Assembly (NCBI GenBank): GCA_000161775.1
Contig: GG704596.1
Location: forward strand, 1,573,593-1,637,592
DNA: 64,000 bases
Source: Ruegeria lacuscaerulensis ITI-1157
GTDB taxonomy: Bacteria; Pseudomonadota; Alphaproteobacteria; Rhodobacterales; Rhodobacteraceae
Reading direction: 5' to 3'
Shown here: piece by piece, positions 25,448 through 33,261 of the stretch
Numbering within the stretch: position 1 is the stretch's first letter
Layout: every line of letters starts with the position of its first letter
Program-made: the position numbers and the translations under genes
The notes under the pieces: model-generated
Databases searched by the model: none
What the model was told of the DNA's origin: nothing
The model's input: only the letters and a program-made list of their open reading frames with translations

Positions 25448-25989
25448 AACGCATTCTCCGAACAGCCGATATTCTGAGCCTGATCCTCGTCGGTTGGATG
25501 GGCTTGGCGTTCGTGCCGGTGAACTGGGTGTGGTTCGATCCGGGGGACGTGTTCATTTCGGACGGGTCCAGAGATCGGGTCCCTGAAATCACCTTCGATC
25601 GGGTGATCAAGCGCAAGGTCGAAATGACCTACCAGGTCGTGATCCGATCCCTCGATGGCAACACCGTTGTGTGCGATCCGAAGAACGGGCCGTTTCCCTA
25701 CCGGCCAGACGCCAAACTTCCCGAACACCCCGATCTGGTCTGGTGGACCGGTGGCGATGAGCGGTGCTGGCCGCGTGAACCAGGCTCCTACATAGCCGAC
25801 ACCTGCTGGACCGTCGTGCGCCCGTTCTGGGGGTTGGTTCCGCCGAAAACCATCTGCCGCCGTAGCAACGTGTTCACCGTGCGGTCGATCTCGCCCGAGG
25901 ACGCGGAGCGGGTCATGGAGCGACAGCAGCAGATCGAGCAGACCGTCGAGGGCATCCAGCGTGATCTGCGCAGCCTGGAGGACAACTGA
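25444..25989 (+). CDS. Membrane-anchored phage protein, coiled-coil end
   Basis: 181 residues: one N-terminal membrane segment (ILSLILVGWMGLAFVPVNWV) and a periplasm-type middle with four Cys (VCDPKNGPF, ERCWPRE, ADTCWTV, KTICRRS) that could form disulfides. The C-terminal helix is Gln/Glu-rich (ERVMERQQQIEQTVEGIQRD). It directly precedes the endolysin. The layout resembles an inner-membrane spanin with a coiled coil, but no lipoprotein partner of Rz1 type was found next to it. Confidence 0.5.
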   Translation: MKRILRTADILSLILVGWMGLAFVPVNWVWFDPGDVFISDGSRDRVPEITFDRVIKRKVEMTYQVVIRSLDGNTVVCDPKNGPFPYRPDAKLPEHPDLVWWTGGDERCWPREPGSYIADTCWTVVRPFWGLVPPKTICRRSNVFTVRSISPEDAERVMERQQQIEQTVEGIQRDLRSLEDN

Positions 25990-25990
25990 T

Positions 25991-26677
25991 ATGCGCAGCA
26001 ATTACCCGCAGATACAGGACTGGATCGGGCTGTCAGAGGGCGGCTATGTCAATCACCCGGAAGATCCCGGCGGCGCAACCGATCGCGGCATCACCCAGCG
26101 GACCTATGATGCATGGAATGACCGGCTGGGGCGGCCGCGCCGCACCGTGCGCGGGATCAGCAAGGCCGAGGCGGAAAAGATCATCGAGTTCCAGTATCTG
26201 GACGCGGTTCGGGCTGACGTTCTTCCGTCCGGCCTCGACTATGCGATGGGCGACTATGCGGTGAACTCCGGCCCGGCCAAGGCGGCCATGGACCTGCAGC
26301 GGGTGCTTGGCGTCCGGGTGGACGGCGTGATCGGGCTGCAGACTCTGGCGGCGGTGCAGGCCGCCAACACGCAGGACGTGATCGTGAAACTGTGCCAGCG
26401 CCGCATGTCCTTCCTGAAATCTCTGCGCACCTGGCGCGTGTTCGGCAAGGGCTGGACCCGCCGCGTCATGGGCGACCTGCCGGGCGTTCAGACCGGTGAC
26501 ATCGGCGTGATCGACCGGGCGGTGCGCATGGCGCGCGAGAGCGGCCAACCGATCCCCGCGCCGAAGCAGTCGGCCCCGGGCAAGGCAGAACCGGGCACCG
26601 AGCGGCTGTTCGCGCTCATTCTCCAATTCATCCAGCGGCTGTTCCAGTCGCTCACATCGAAAGGACAGACGGTATGA
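25991..26677 (+). CDS. GH108 endolysin with peptidoglycan-binding domain
   Basis: 228 residues. The N-terminal domain has the GH108 catalytic motif: SEGGYVNHPEDPGGATDRGI, where the Glu is the general acid, followed by the conserved NSGPAKAAMDLQRVLGVRVD, then GVIGLQTLAAV of the PG-binding-3 half. No signal peptide is seen, so it needs a holin. The C-terminal hydrophobic segment (RLFALILQFIQRLFQSL) may associate with membranes. It cleaves the glycan backbone of the host wall at lysis. Confidence 0.85.
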   Translation: MRSNYPQIQDWIGLSEGGYVNHPEDPGGATDRGITQRTYDAWNDRLGRPRRTVRGISKAEAEKIIEFQYLDAVRADVLPSGLDYAMGDYAVNSGPAKAAMDLQRVLGVRVDGVIGLQTLAAVQAANTQDVIVKLCQRRMSFLKSLRTWRVFGKGWTRRVMGDLPGVQTGDIGVIDRAVRMARESGQPIPAPKQSAPGKAEPGTERLFALILQFIQRLFQSLTSKGQTV

Positions 26678-26871
26678 TGCTCTACATTCGCATGGCGCTC
26701 TACGCGCTGTTTGCAGGACTGGCAGGCGCGGCGATCGGTGACTTCGAGGCCGCGACGGGCACCTACACGATCACCGTGGATCAGCTGCTGGAAATCGTCG
26801 GCCCGATCATCGGCTTTATCGCCACGTTCATCGCCAGCCGGGTTGCCAAGAAGCGCGGCGGGGCGACCTGA
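26674..26871 (+). CDS. Holin candidate, two membrane segments
   Basis: 65 residues, coupled by ATGA to the endolysin gene. Hydrophobic segments at about 5-22 (IRMALYALFAGLAGAAIGD) and 36-56 (LLEIVGPIIGFIATFIASRV) with a basic C-terminus (AKKRGGAT). Size, topology and position match class II holins, which form the membrane holes that release the endolysin. Confidence 0.7.
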   Translation: MMLYIRMALYALFAGLAGAAIGDFEAATGTYTITVDQLLEIVGPIIGFIATFIASRVAKKRGGAT

Positions 26872-27239
26872 TGCTGCGCTTCATCCTGACCTGGCTGACA
26901 TCTGGCCCGCTCGATCGGGTTCTGGACACGGTGGATCGCCGGGTGGCGGCCGAGACCGACCGGGAAAAGATCAAGGGCGATCTGATCCAAGAGCATTACC
27001 GCCAACGCGGCGACTGGATGCGGGCGGGCGGTCTGGTCCTGACGCTGCTGTTTGCTGTCCCGCTGGCGTTCTGGTTCGGCGCTGTGGTGGTCTACAGCGT
27101 GTTCTGGTGCCACGGCTGCGCCTATCCGCAGGGATGGACAATCGCGGCACTGCCAGCGCCTCTGGATGAATGGGCGGGTCTCATCATCATCAGCATTTTC
27201 GGCGTGATCGGCGTGACCGGATACCGTGGGCGGAAATGA
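26871..27239 (+). CDS. Holin-like membrane protein (3TM-type family)
   Basis: 122 residues with an amphipathic charged N-terminus (DTVDRRVAAETDREKIKGDL) and two strong membrane segments (GGLVLTLLFAVPLAFWFGAV and GLIIISIFGVIGVTGYRG). The WCHGCAYPQGW loop with two Cys lies between them. The charged start and late hydrophobic pair resemble holins described in gene transfer agents and rhodobacterial phages. It overlaps the preceding holin candidate by one base, so one may be the antiholin. Confidence 0.6.
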   Translation: MLRFILTWLTSGPLDRVLDTVDRRVAAETDREKIKGDLIQEHYRQRGDWMRAGGLVLTLLFAVPLAFWFGAVVVYSVFWCHGCAYPQGWTIAALPAPLDEWAGLIIISIFGVIGVTGYRGRK

Positions 27240-27535
27240 CGCGCCTGCTGCTGTCCGTCCTGGCCCTGATCTTCATTCCTGCGGTCGTGGCCGCCCAGAA
27301 CTGCGTCCTGCGCCCGGACATCACCGATCGGCTGACTGACATGTTCGGAGAACATCAGCGCGGCGTTGGGCTGGCTACGCAGAACGGAAACCCGATCATT
27401 ATCGAATTGTGGGTGGCGGAGGAAACCGGCTCGTTCACGATCCTGATCACCCACCCGAGCGGCATGTCCTGCATGGTCGCCGCCGGGGAAAACTATTCGG
27501 ATGTCGCCGCGCCGCTGCTCGGTGATCCGATGTAA
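27236..27535 (+). CDS. Small exported protein of the lysis block
   Basis: 99 residues, coupled by ATGA. A clear signal peptide (TRLLLSVLALIFIPAVVA, cleavage near AAQ) precedes a mature domain of about 80 residues with two Cys (QNCVLRP and GMSCMVA), which could pair. It ends at the first copy of an 18-bp repeat. Similar exported proteins occur beside holins in this family; function unknown. Confidence 0.6.
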   Translation: MTRLLLSVLALIFIPAVVAAQNCVLRPDITDRLTDMFGEHQRGVGLATQNGNPIIIELWVAEETGSFTILITHPSGMSCMVAAGENYSDVAAPLLGDPM

Positions 27536-27552
27536 TCCCGGCGCCGGGGTTC
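27535..27552. repeat. 18-bp direct repeat, left copy
   Basis: ATCCCGGCGCCGGGGTTC, whose core CCCGGCGCCGGG is a perfect palindrome. An identical copy lies at 30428-30445. The two copies follow the stop codons of the genes at 27236-27535 and 30108-30428 and bound the fibre cassette. Confidence 0.8.
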
Positions 27553-27579
27553 GGCGCAAATCCTGAAATGGAGACACCC

Positions 27580-28089
27580 ATGAGAAATTTCATGTTGGCC
27601 GCTCTCGCGGCTCTTTTCGCGTGTGCGTTCGTTTTCGGTCTGACCGGCACAGCAGCTGCGCAGTCTAAATCTGACGCGCTGGAAAACGATGTGCTGGCTC
27701 TGCTGTTCAACGGCACGGCCATTGCTGATCTGGCAGAAAACGACACCACGTCGCCATCCACCAACCTGTACCTGTCGCTGCATTCGGCCAACCCCGGTGA
27801 GGCTGGCGACCAATCAACCAGCGAGTGCGCCTATACCGGGTATGCCCGTGTTGCTGTCGCCAGAAATTCTAGCGGCTTTACCGTCGCAGGAAATTCCGTC
27901 TCTCTGGCCGCGCCGGTAGATTTCCCAGCAGCCACAGGCGGCACCTGCACCGCAACGCATTTTGCCATCGGCACAGGCGCATCTGGGGCCACTGAGATTT
28001 TGTATTACGGCACCATCAGCCCGACGATCTCGATATCGTCTGGTGTGACCCCGCGCCTCGGTACAGGCACCACCATCACCGAGGACTGA
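27580..28089 (+). CDS. Phage structural-type protein with signal peptide
   Basis: 169 residues from the ATG at 27580 (GGAGACACCC upstream). The first 28 residues are a textbook signal peptide (MLAALAALFACAFVFGL, cleavage after AAA). The mature part contains STNLYLSLHSANPGEAGDQS followed by ECAYTGYARVAV, a pattern I know from phage tail-fibre-type proteins, which normally carry no signal. Either the domain was recruited for export, or the phage displays it on the host surface. Confidence 0.55.
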   Translation: MRNFMLAALAALFACAFVFGLTGTAAAQSKSDALENDVLALLFNGTAIADLAENDTTSPSTNLYLSLHSANPGEAGDQSTSECAYTGYARVAVARNSSGFTVAGNSVSLAAPVDFPAATGGTCTATHFAIGTGASGATEILYYGTISPTISISSGVTPRLGTGTTITED

Positions 28090-28151
28090 TCTCGGACAAC
28101 AGAACGGCCTCGCCAATGGTGGCGGGGTCGGCAGATTGATGGAGGTGACTT

Positions 28152-28655
28152 ATGTCTGGAATTGCACTTTATGATCTGAGCGGCGCTTTGAATGATGGCG
28201 TCCGACGTGTGAGTATCGTCTATGACAGGTGTCAGGAGGTCAGAACCGCGTTGCAGTCTGGGCCTTTTCGAGCGGATCGTCTGATTTCGTTTCTAGGGGA
28301 GGTTGATGCTGCGTCCAGCGTGTTCCAGAAATTCGGCGCTTTGCCAAAAATGGCCGAATATGCAGCACTGCATCTGTACCCGTACAATGATGAAGCAGCC
28401 GGTGCCGGTAAGGATATTTCTGCGGATTTTTACGTTCTGATCAGCGCTTGTGAGGCAGTGGTGACGTGGATCACCGATAACATCCCGGCGCATGATGTGG
28501 ACGGTGTGCGTTATCTGTTGATCAGTTATTTTGGCGACCCAAACGGGCGAACGCCGCAGCAGCGCGAGTTCTCCACAGTGGAAACTGCGCCGCTTGTTGC
28601 GCTGATTGACGATCTGTTGGCAGCTATCGAAAACATCGTAGCGCAACCTGTTTAG
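28152..28655 (+). CDS. Hypothetical phage protein
   Basis: 167 residues with a GGAGGTGACTT site. Mixed helical sequence (SSVFQKFGALPKMAEYAALH, then AHDVDGVRYLLISYFGDPNG). Similar small proteins accompany fibre genes in siphophages, but I recognise no named family. It lies between the exported protein and the repetitive fibre. Confidence 0.5.
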   Translation: MSGIALYDLSGALNDGVRRVSIVYDRCQEVRTALQSGPFRADRLISFLGEVDAASSVFQKFGALPKMAEYAALHLYPYNDEAAGAGKDISADFYVLISACEAVVTWITDNIPAHDVDGVRYLLISYFGDPNGRTPQQREFSTVETAPLVALIDDLLAAIENIVAQPV

Positions 28656-28665
28656 GGGCTGACAC

Positions 28666-30108
28666 ATGGCCGCCCCCACAATAGACGCCTCTCTTTTCGC
28701 CGGTAATTTCGGATCGAGTTCTACGATCAGCCTGCCGACACACTCGGCGGGCGATCTGCTTATTGAGGTATTCCAACGCCAAAACACGGTCGCGCCAGAC
28801 ACGACGCCAGCCGACGATGGCTGGACGTTGCGGTATTCGGATCAATCAAAAACAAACACGTCGTTTTTCACGCACTCGAAAACCGCCGGGGCCTCTGAGG
28901 CGGCGACTGGATATTCATTCACCGACAGCAACAAACAACAAGCGTGGGGCGTCCTTGCCATCAGCGGCCACAATGGCGTTGATGATATTCAGGGCGATGT
29001 CACGGGGTTCACGTCTACCGTGAATGTGCCGTCTGCTACGGCGTCAGCAGCTGACAGCCTATCTGTCATTGCCATCGGGCATAGCGACAATGACACAGTG
29101 ACCACATCTCCCAGCGGCTACACGCTGATCGGTGAAGAAGTGCGCGGCGCGGCGACTGTCCAGGTCTGGGCAAAAACGGTCGGGGCAGGCGCGACTGGCA
29201 CACAACAGTTCACCTATAGCGGAAACTCGTTTTATGTTGCCGCGCACTATATCATTGCGCCTGCGGTTGGTGGGGGTAGCATTGTCTCTGGCGATGGGGC
29301 ATCCACAGGCACATCCACGGCGACCGGGGCCGGATCGAGCGTGGCCGAGGCGGATGGCGTGGCAGGTGGCACCGCAACAGCGTCTGGCTCTGGTCAATCA
29401 ACGGCGGAATCCAGCGGCACATCTGGCGGCACATCCGGCGCCACGGGTCAGGGGCAGATCGGCGGCAGCGTTGCAGAGGGCGATGGATCGTCATCTGGCG
29501 CGTCAACGGCATCCGGCGCAGGCGAGGCCACAGCCAGCGGTGACGGCGCTGCGTCCGGCGCATCGAGTGGCGCAGGCGAGGGCTATGCAACCGCCACGGG
29601 TGATGGATCGTCCGCTGGTGCGTCCACAGCGTCCGGCCAGGGTGAGACCGCAGGCGAGAGCGTCGGGCAGTCTGATGGCACATCCTCAGCCACAGGCGAT
29701 GGGCAATCAACCGCAGAGGCTGACGGATCGTCGGGTGGCGCTGCGACCACATCCGGGCAGGGCGCGGCCGTTGCCGAGGGGCAGGGCGCATCTGCTGGCT
29801 CATCCACGGCCTCGGGCGTTGGATCTGACGCAACCGAGAACGTCGGGCAGTCCGACGGGTCGTCCACGGCCACGGGCGAAGGGCAGGCTACGTCTGAGGG
29901 CGTGGGTACGTCTGGCGGGTCCGGTGCGGCCACAGGCGATGGCGCGGCGACGGTCGAGGCAGACGGATCGTCAGGCGGCTCATCCGCAGCCACAGGTCAG
30001 GGCCAATCGTCCGGCGGCAATCTCAGCCGGGGGCGCGTGGCACTCCCAGCGGACAGCAAAAACATCGGCGTCGTATTGAACCCCAACAACATCTGCAGGA
30101 AAATCTAA
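28666..30108 (+). CDS. Repetitive Gly/Ser/Ala/Thr-rich tail fibre
   Basis: 480 residues. Residues 1-200 form a beta-rich globular head (LPTHSAGDLLIEVFQRQNTV) of the type found in phage and surface proteins. Residues about 205-460 are roughly twelve tandem units of 18-23 residues with the consensus xDGxSxGxSTAxGxGxxxAE, close to silk- or collagen-like low-complexity shafts. The last 25 residues (LPADSKNIGVVLNPNNICRK) form a short cap. Most likely an extended fibre or fibre shaft. It overlaps the following gene by 1 base. Confidence 0.7.
   Translation: MAAPTIDASLFAGNFGSSSTISLPTHSAGDLLIEVFQRQNTVAPDTTPADDGWTLRYSDQSKTNTSFFTHSKTAGASEAATGYSFTDSNKQQAWGVLAISGHNGVDDIQGDVTGFTSTVNVPSATASAADSLSVIAIGHSDNDTVTTSPSGYTLIGEEVRGAATVQVWAKTVGAGATGTQQFTYSGNSFYVAAHYIIAPAVGGGSIVSGDGASTGTSTATGAGSSVAEADGVAGGTATASGSGQSTAESSGTSGGTSGATGQGQIGGSVAEGDGSSSGASTASGAGEATASGDGAASGASSGAGEGYATATGDGSSAGASTASGQGETAGESVGQSDGTSSATGDGQSTAEADGSSGGAATTSGQGAAVAEGQGASAGSSTASGVGSDATENVGQSDGSSTATGEGQATSEGVGTSGGSGAATGDGAATVEADGSSGGSSAATGQGQSSGGNLSRGRVALPADSKNIGVVLNPNNICRKI
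29281..30030 (+). repeat. Tandem coding repeats in the fibre shaft
   Basis: About twelve imperfect units of 54-69 bases, each encoding GDGxSxGxSTA-type peptide. Units differ by synonymous and conservative changes, so the array is old enough to have diverged. Such arrays expand and contract by slippage, changing fibre length. Confidence 0.75.
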
Positions 30109-30428
30109 TGGCCGAGACGTTCACCATCAAGCGGGACGACACCAGCCCCGCGATCCAATTCCAACTGACGCTCGGGACAGGGCAGACGCTGGTCGGGGCA
30201 ACCGCCACATTCAAAATGGCGTCCCTGAACGGCGGGGCGCTCAAAATCGACAGCCCCGCAGCGGTCGATTCCGCTCAGAACATCCTCAGCTACCAATGGG
30301 ACGCTGGGGATACTGACACGGCGGGGGTTTATCGCGCTGAATTTGAGGTCACATATTCAGACGGGAAGATCGAGACATTCCCAAACAGCGAATACATCCA
30401 GATCAATGTCCTCGAGGACTTGGACTGA
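30108..30428 (+). CDS. BppU-N-like baseplate/fibre adaptor domain
   Basis: 106 residues: TFTIKRDDTSPAIQFQLTLG, GATATFKMASLNGGALKID and GVYRAEFEVTYSDGKIETFP match the small beta-sandwich found at the N-terminus of BppU-type baseplate proteins. Here it stands alone as the last phage gene. It probably links or caps a receptor-binding component. The second 18-bp repeat follows immediately. Confidence 0.6.
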   Translation: MAETFTIKRDDTSPAIQFQLTLGTGQTLVGATATFKMASLNGGALKIDSPAAVDSAQNILSYQWDAGDTDTAGVYRAEFEVTYSDGKIETFPNSEYIQINVLEDLD

Positions 30429-30445
30429 TCCCGGCGCCGGGGTTC
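30428..30445. repeat. 18-bp direct repeat, right copy
   Basis: Identical to 27535-27552, beginning at the last base of the stop codon of the preceding gene. About 2.9 kb separates the copies, which enclose the four fibre-cassette genes. Confidence 0.8.
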
Positions 30446-30509
30446 AGGCGCGATACCATCAAAACAAGGAGAGAACCCAGATCATCAAACGCCTATTCTG
30501 ACCCTACTG

Positions 30510-30540
30510 CCCCGGCCCGAGCGGTCGGGGATTTTTCCTT
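30510..30540 (+). terminator. Terminator at the end of the prophage late region
   Basis: CCCCG (30510-30514) pairs with CGGGG (30526-30530), extended inward by CC/GG, then ATTTTTCC. It follows the last late gene by about 80 bases and marks the right end of recognisable phage coding. Confidence 0.75.
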
Positions 30541-31152
30541 TTGTGCTGCAAATTATTCACAATTCCATTCTGGACGACCGCGCGGGCCGGTTGTAACCCT
30601 GTGAATGCCACAGGGTAGGGCGACAAGGGAGAGACACGTCACATTCCCCAAAGCCCAAAACCTCGACGCGGTGACGGCGATCGTTGACCCTGTGGCGCCC
30701 ATTTCACCTGAACACTTGGTCATGTAACCCCTTGAGAAATATAGGGCGCGATTTCTGTTCAGGATTTGGATTTGCCCATATTTTACAAAGATTTTGGTGT
30801 TCCTCCTCGGTCCGCCACTTGGTAACCTTCCGAAAACACACATTTCCGGGCCCACTCGGCGTATCTCCGGGCAGTTGATGGGTCGGTTTCCGGCGCTTTG
30901 CCCGTGGCGCCGTTCGGTCATGCTGACGATCCGTGAAATCATTCGGGCAAACTGATTTTCCTGGCACCACCCCAAGGGCGCAAAGCGCCCTTCGCGCGTC
31001 ACAAGGTTGACGATGCGGGATGAGGCGCAGGCCGGTCAGGGGCAGGCCGCGCTCTTGTGCGCACATCGGTTCATGCGTGCGCATTGCGTGCCGTAGGCGA
31101 AAGCCGCCCGCCGAGGGGGGCGGCAGCACTCTTTGTACCAGATGGCGGGAAC
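30541..31152. other. Gene-poor junction between prophage and zinc genes
   Basis: Over 600 bases with no convincing gene. Two overlapping leftward frames exist (30553-31002 and 30704-31129), but their proteins are Arg/Pro-rich without a recognisable domain. A strong dyad, ACCCTGTG-N5-CACAGGGT, lies at 30596-30616, and ACCCTGTG recurs near 30687. The right attachment site of the prophage should be here; I could not identify it because the left end is outside the window. Confidence 0.5.
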
Positions 31153-31950
31153 CTAGGTTCGGCGCTGAGCGCTCAGGCCAAAAAGACTGAGGCCGGCAAA
31201 AATTATCGCGGCCACGCAGACAATCGAAGGTCCAGCCGGCGTATCGAGGATATATGCCGCTCTCAATCCAACCACGGTGGCGACCGTGCCTATTGCCGCT
31301 GCGGACACGGCCATCGACTCTGGTGATCGCGCGAGGCTTCGTGCGGCCGCGGCCGGTATGATCAACATCGCAGCGATCAGCAGAACACCCACGACCTTGA
31401 TTGCAACGGCAACCGTCACTGCAAGGGAAACGGTCAGGATCAGTTGCTCGCGCCTGGGGTCGAACCCGCTGGCATAGGCCAGTTCCTCATTCAGAGTCCC
31501 GGTCAGAAGCTGGGACCAGCGCCAGGCGACCAGGGCCACGACAAGTGCGGCACCGCCCCAGATCACAAGCAGATCCGAGCGTGACACCGCAAGGATGTCG
31601 CCGAACAGATAAGCCATGAGGTCGATGCGAATTCCGGACAGAAACGAAACCGCAACCAGCCCGAATGCCAGGGATGAATGCGCCATGACACCCAACAACG
31701 TGTCCATTGCATAGCCGCGCTGGGACAGGAGCGTGACTGCAAACGCCATCAACAGGGCGACAACCAGGGCGCCCGCGAAGATGGACATCTGGAACGCCAA
31801 TGAAAGCGCCACGCCCAGGATCGCCGCATGGGCAGTGGCGTCGCCGAAATATGCCATCCGACGCCAGACGACGAAACAACCAAGCGGTGCAGCGGCAAAG
31901 GCAACGCCAATTCCCGCCAGCGTTGCGCGCATCATGAAATCATCAAGCAT
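31153..31950 (-). CDS. znuB: Zinc ABC transporter permease ZnuB
   Basis: 265 residues with about eight hydrophobic segments, as in metal-type ABC-3 permeases. The MAYFGDATAHAAILGVALS segment near the N-terminus is the family's conserved cytoplasmic contact for the ATPase. Its ATG overlaps the stop of the ATPase gene by one base. With ZnuA and ZnuC it imports zinc across the inner membrane. Confidence 0.9.
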   Translation of the reverse strand: MLDDFMMRATLAGIGVAFAAAPLGCFVVWRRMAYFGDATAHAAILGVALSLAFQMSIFAGALVVALLMAFAVTLLSQRGYAMDTLLGVMAHSSLAFGLVAVSFLSGIRIDLMAYLFGDILAVSRSDLLVIWGGAALVVALVAWRWSQLLTGTLNEELAYASGFDPRREQLILTVSLAVTVAVAIKVVGVLLIAAMLIIPAAAARSLARSPESMAVSAAAIGTVATVVGLRAAYILDTPAGPSIVCVAAIIFAGLSLFGLSAQRRT

Positions 31951-32690
31951 TATTCGGCGGCTTCCTTCGGGTCTTCACAGTGGTCGTGATCATGGTCGTG
32001 ATCATGACGGTAGAGGGCAAGCGCGCCGCCGGTGCCGGTTCCGAACAGCGCTCGATATTCGGGGGCCGACGCCACCACGGCCGGCGAGCCCTCGCAGCAT
32101 ACATGGCCGTTGAGGCAGATAACCCGATCCGAGGCGCTCATGACCACATGCAATTCGTGGCTCACCATCAGGATGGCGCAGCCGGTTTCCCGCCGCACAT
32201 CTTCGATCTGGCGGTAGAAGGCCGCCGAACCGGGTTGATCCAGACCCTGGGTCGCTTCGTCCAACAACAGAAGGTCCGGCCGATTTATCAACGCATGCGC
32301 CAAAAGAACTCTTTGAAATTGTCCGCCGGACAATTGTGACATCTGACGTTCCGGCAGGTCTGGAACGCCGGCCGTTTGCAGGGCTGCGGCACAGTCTCTT
32401 GGCGACACGCGATGGGTCAGCCGCATGAACCGCGCGACCGAGATCGGAAGCGTCGGATCGATGTGCAGTTTTTGCGGCACATATCCTATTCTCAGGCCCG
32501 GTTTGCGTATCACCTGTCCTTCTGCCGGCTTGGCGGCGCCAATGATGGCCCGCAAAAGGCTGGTTTTCCCAGATCCGTTGGGTCCGACGATGGTGACGAT
32601 CTCGCCGGGTTTGATCGCCATGTCCACATGGCGCAAAACGGTGTTCGCCCCATAGCGAATGGTGAGATTTTCGACAGTGACAAGGTTCAT
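31950..32690 (-). CDS. znuC: Zinc ABC transporter ATPase ZnuC
   Basis: 246 residues from the ATG at 32690, overlapping the zur stop by 4 bases. Walker A GPNGSGKT, signature LSGGQFQRV, Walker B LLLLDEATQ and switch SHELHV are all present. The C-terminus has alternating His and Asp (HDHDHDHDHCEDP), a feature common in ZnuC proteins and likely metal-binding. Confidence 0.93.
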   Translation of the reverse strand: MNLVTVENLTIRYGANTVLRHVDMAIKPGEIVTIVGPNGSGKTSLLRAIIGAAKPAEGQVIRKPGLRIGYVPQKLHIDPTLPISVARFMRLTHRVSPRDCAAALQTAGVPDLPERQMSQLSGGQFQRVLLAHALINRPDLLLLDEATQGLDQPGSAAFYRQIEDVRRETGCAILMVSHELHVVMSASDRVICLNGHVCCEGSPAVVASAPEYRALFGTGTGGALALYRHDHDHDHDHCEDPKEAAE

Positions 32691-33205
32691 TTCCGTGCCT
32701 TCTTGGTGCAGTCGGGGCAAAGCCCTTCGGCTTCTACAACGGTTCGCTCGATCTCGAAACCCGCTGCGCGTGCCGCAGCCCCCAAACTTCCCTTGGCAGT
32801 CGATGCCTGCGCCTCGGCGACCGCATCGCATTTTCTGCAAATCATGAAAGCCGGCGAATGGGTCGCGCCGGGATGCGAGCAGGCCACGAAGGCGTTCAAC
32901 CGTTCGATCTTGTGCACAAAGCCATTCCGGACAAGAAAGTCCAGCGCGCGATAGGCCACCGGTGGCTGTGACCCGAACCCTTCTTCGCGCAGGCGGTCAA
33001 GAATGGCATAAGCGCCAAGTGCGCGATGCTCCTGCAGCAACATCTCAAGAACCTTGCGGCGGACCGGGGTCAGGCGCAGGCCGTTTTCTCTACACAGTTG
33101 TTCAGCGGAAGTCAGGGCGTTCTCGACGCATGTGTCGTGGTCATGGTCGCCGAAGCCGATCGGAGCCATATGATCTTCCGGTACGGGGCGCATTCCACTT
33201 GTCAT
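32687..33205 (-). CDS. zur: Zinc uptake regulator Zur (Fur family)
   Basis: 172 residues from the ATG at 33205, which has GGAATAAC upstream; a start at 33220 is possible. Fur-family features: the recognition helix region LRLTPVRRKVLEMLL, and zinc ligands in FVACSHPGATHSPAFMICRK, then C-xx-C near the C-terminus (CPDC). The N-terminus has a HDHD stretch. As first gene of the leftward zur-znuC-znuB operon it would repress its own operon and znuA when zinc is sufficient. Confidence 0.88.
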   Translation of the reverse strand: MTSGMRPVPEDHMAPIGFGDHDHDTCVENALTSAEQLCRENGLRLTPVRRKVLEMLLQEHRALGAYAILDRLREEGFGSQPPVAYRALDFLVRNGFVHKIERLNAFVACSHPGATHSPAFMICRKCDAVAEAQASTAKGSLGAAARAAGFEIERTVVEAEGLCPDCTKKARK

Positions 33206-33231
33206 GTTATTCCATATCATATATCCGGTCG

Positions 33232-33249
33232 GAAATGTTATAAAATCAC
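33232..33249. promoter_or_regulatory. Zur box between zur and znuA
   Basis: GAAATGTTATAAAATCAC, a close match to the AT-rich palindromic Zur operator seen in alphaproteobacteria, centred on ATGTTATAA. It lies in the 56-base space between the divergent starts, so one dyad could control both transcripts. A weaker related stretch (ATGTTATTCCATATCAT) overlaps the zur start. Confidence 0.75.
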
Positions 33250-33261
33250 GTTGAGGGTCTG

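Noticed and set aside
29132-30079. 315-codon alternative frame in the repetitive fibre gene
   Set aside because: Gln/Arg/Pro repeats are the frame-shifted image of the Gly/Ser-rich fibre repeats; there is no start signal.
1-30540. Gene transfer agent instead of a prophage
   Set aside because: The early region has repressor/Cro, DnaA-C and origin-like repeats, and the head genes are GpA/lambda-portal/Mu-T type, unlike the rhodobacterial GTA cluster.
30553-31129. Two overlapping leftward frames between prophage and znuB
   Set aside because: No ribosome-binding site, no recognisable domain, and atypical Arg/Pro-rich sequence. Kept only as a gene-poor region.
33203-33220. Second Zur box overlapping the zur start
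   Set aside because: ATGTTATTCCATATCAT is only partly palindromic and includes the start codon; the dyad at 33232-33249 is the better operator.
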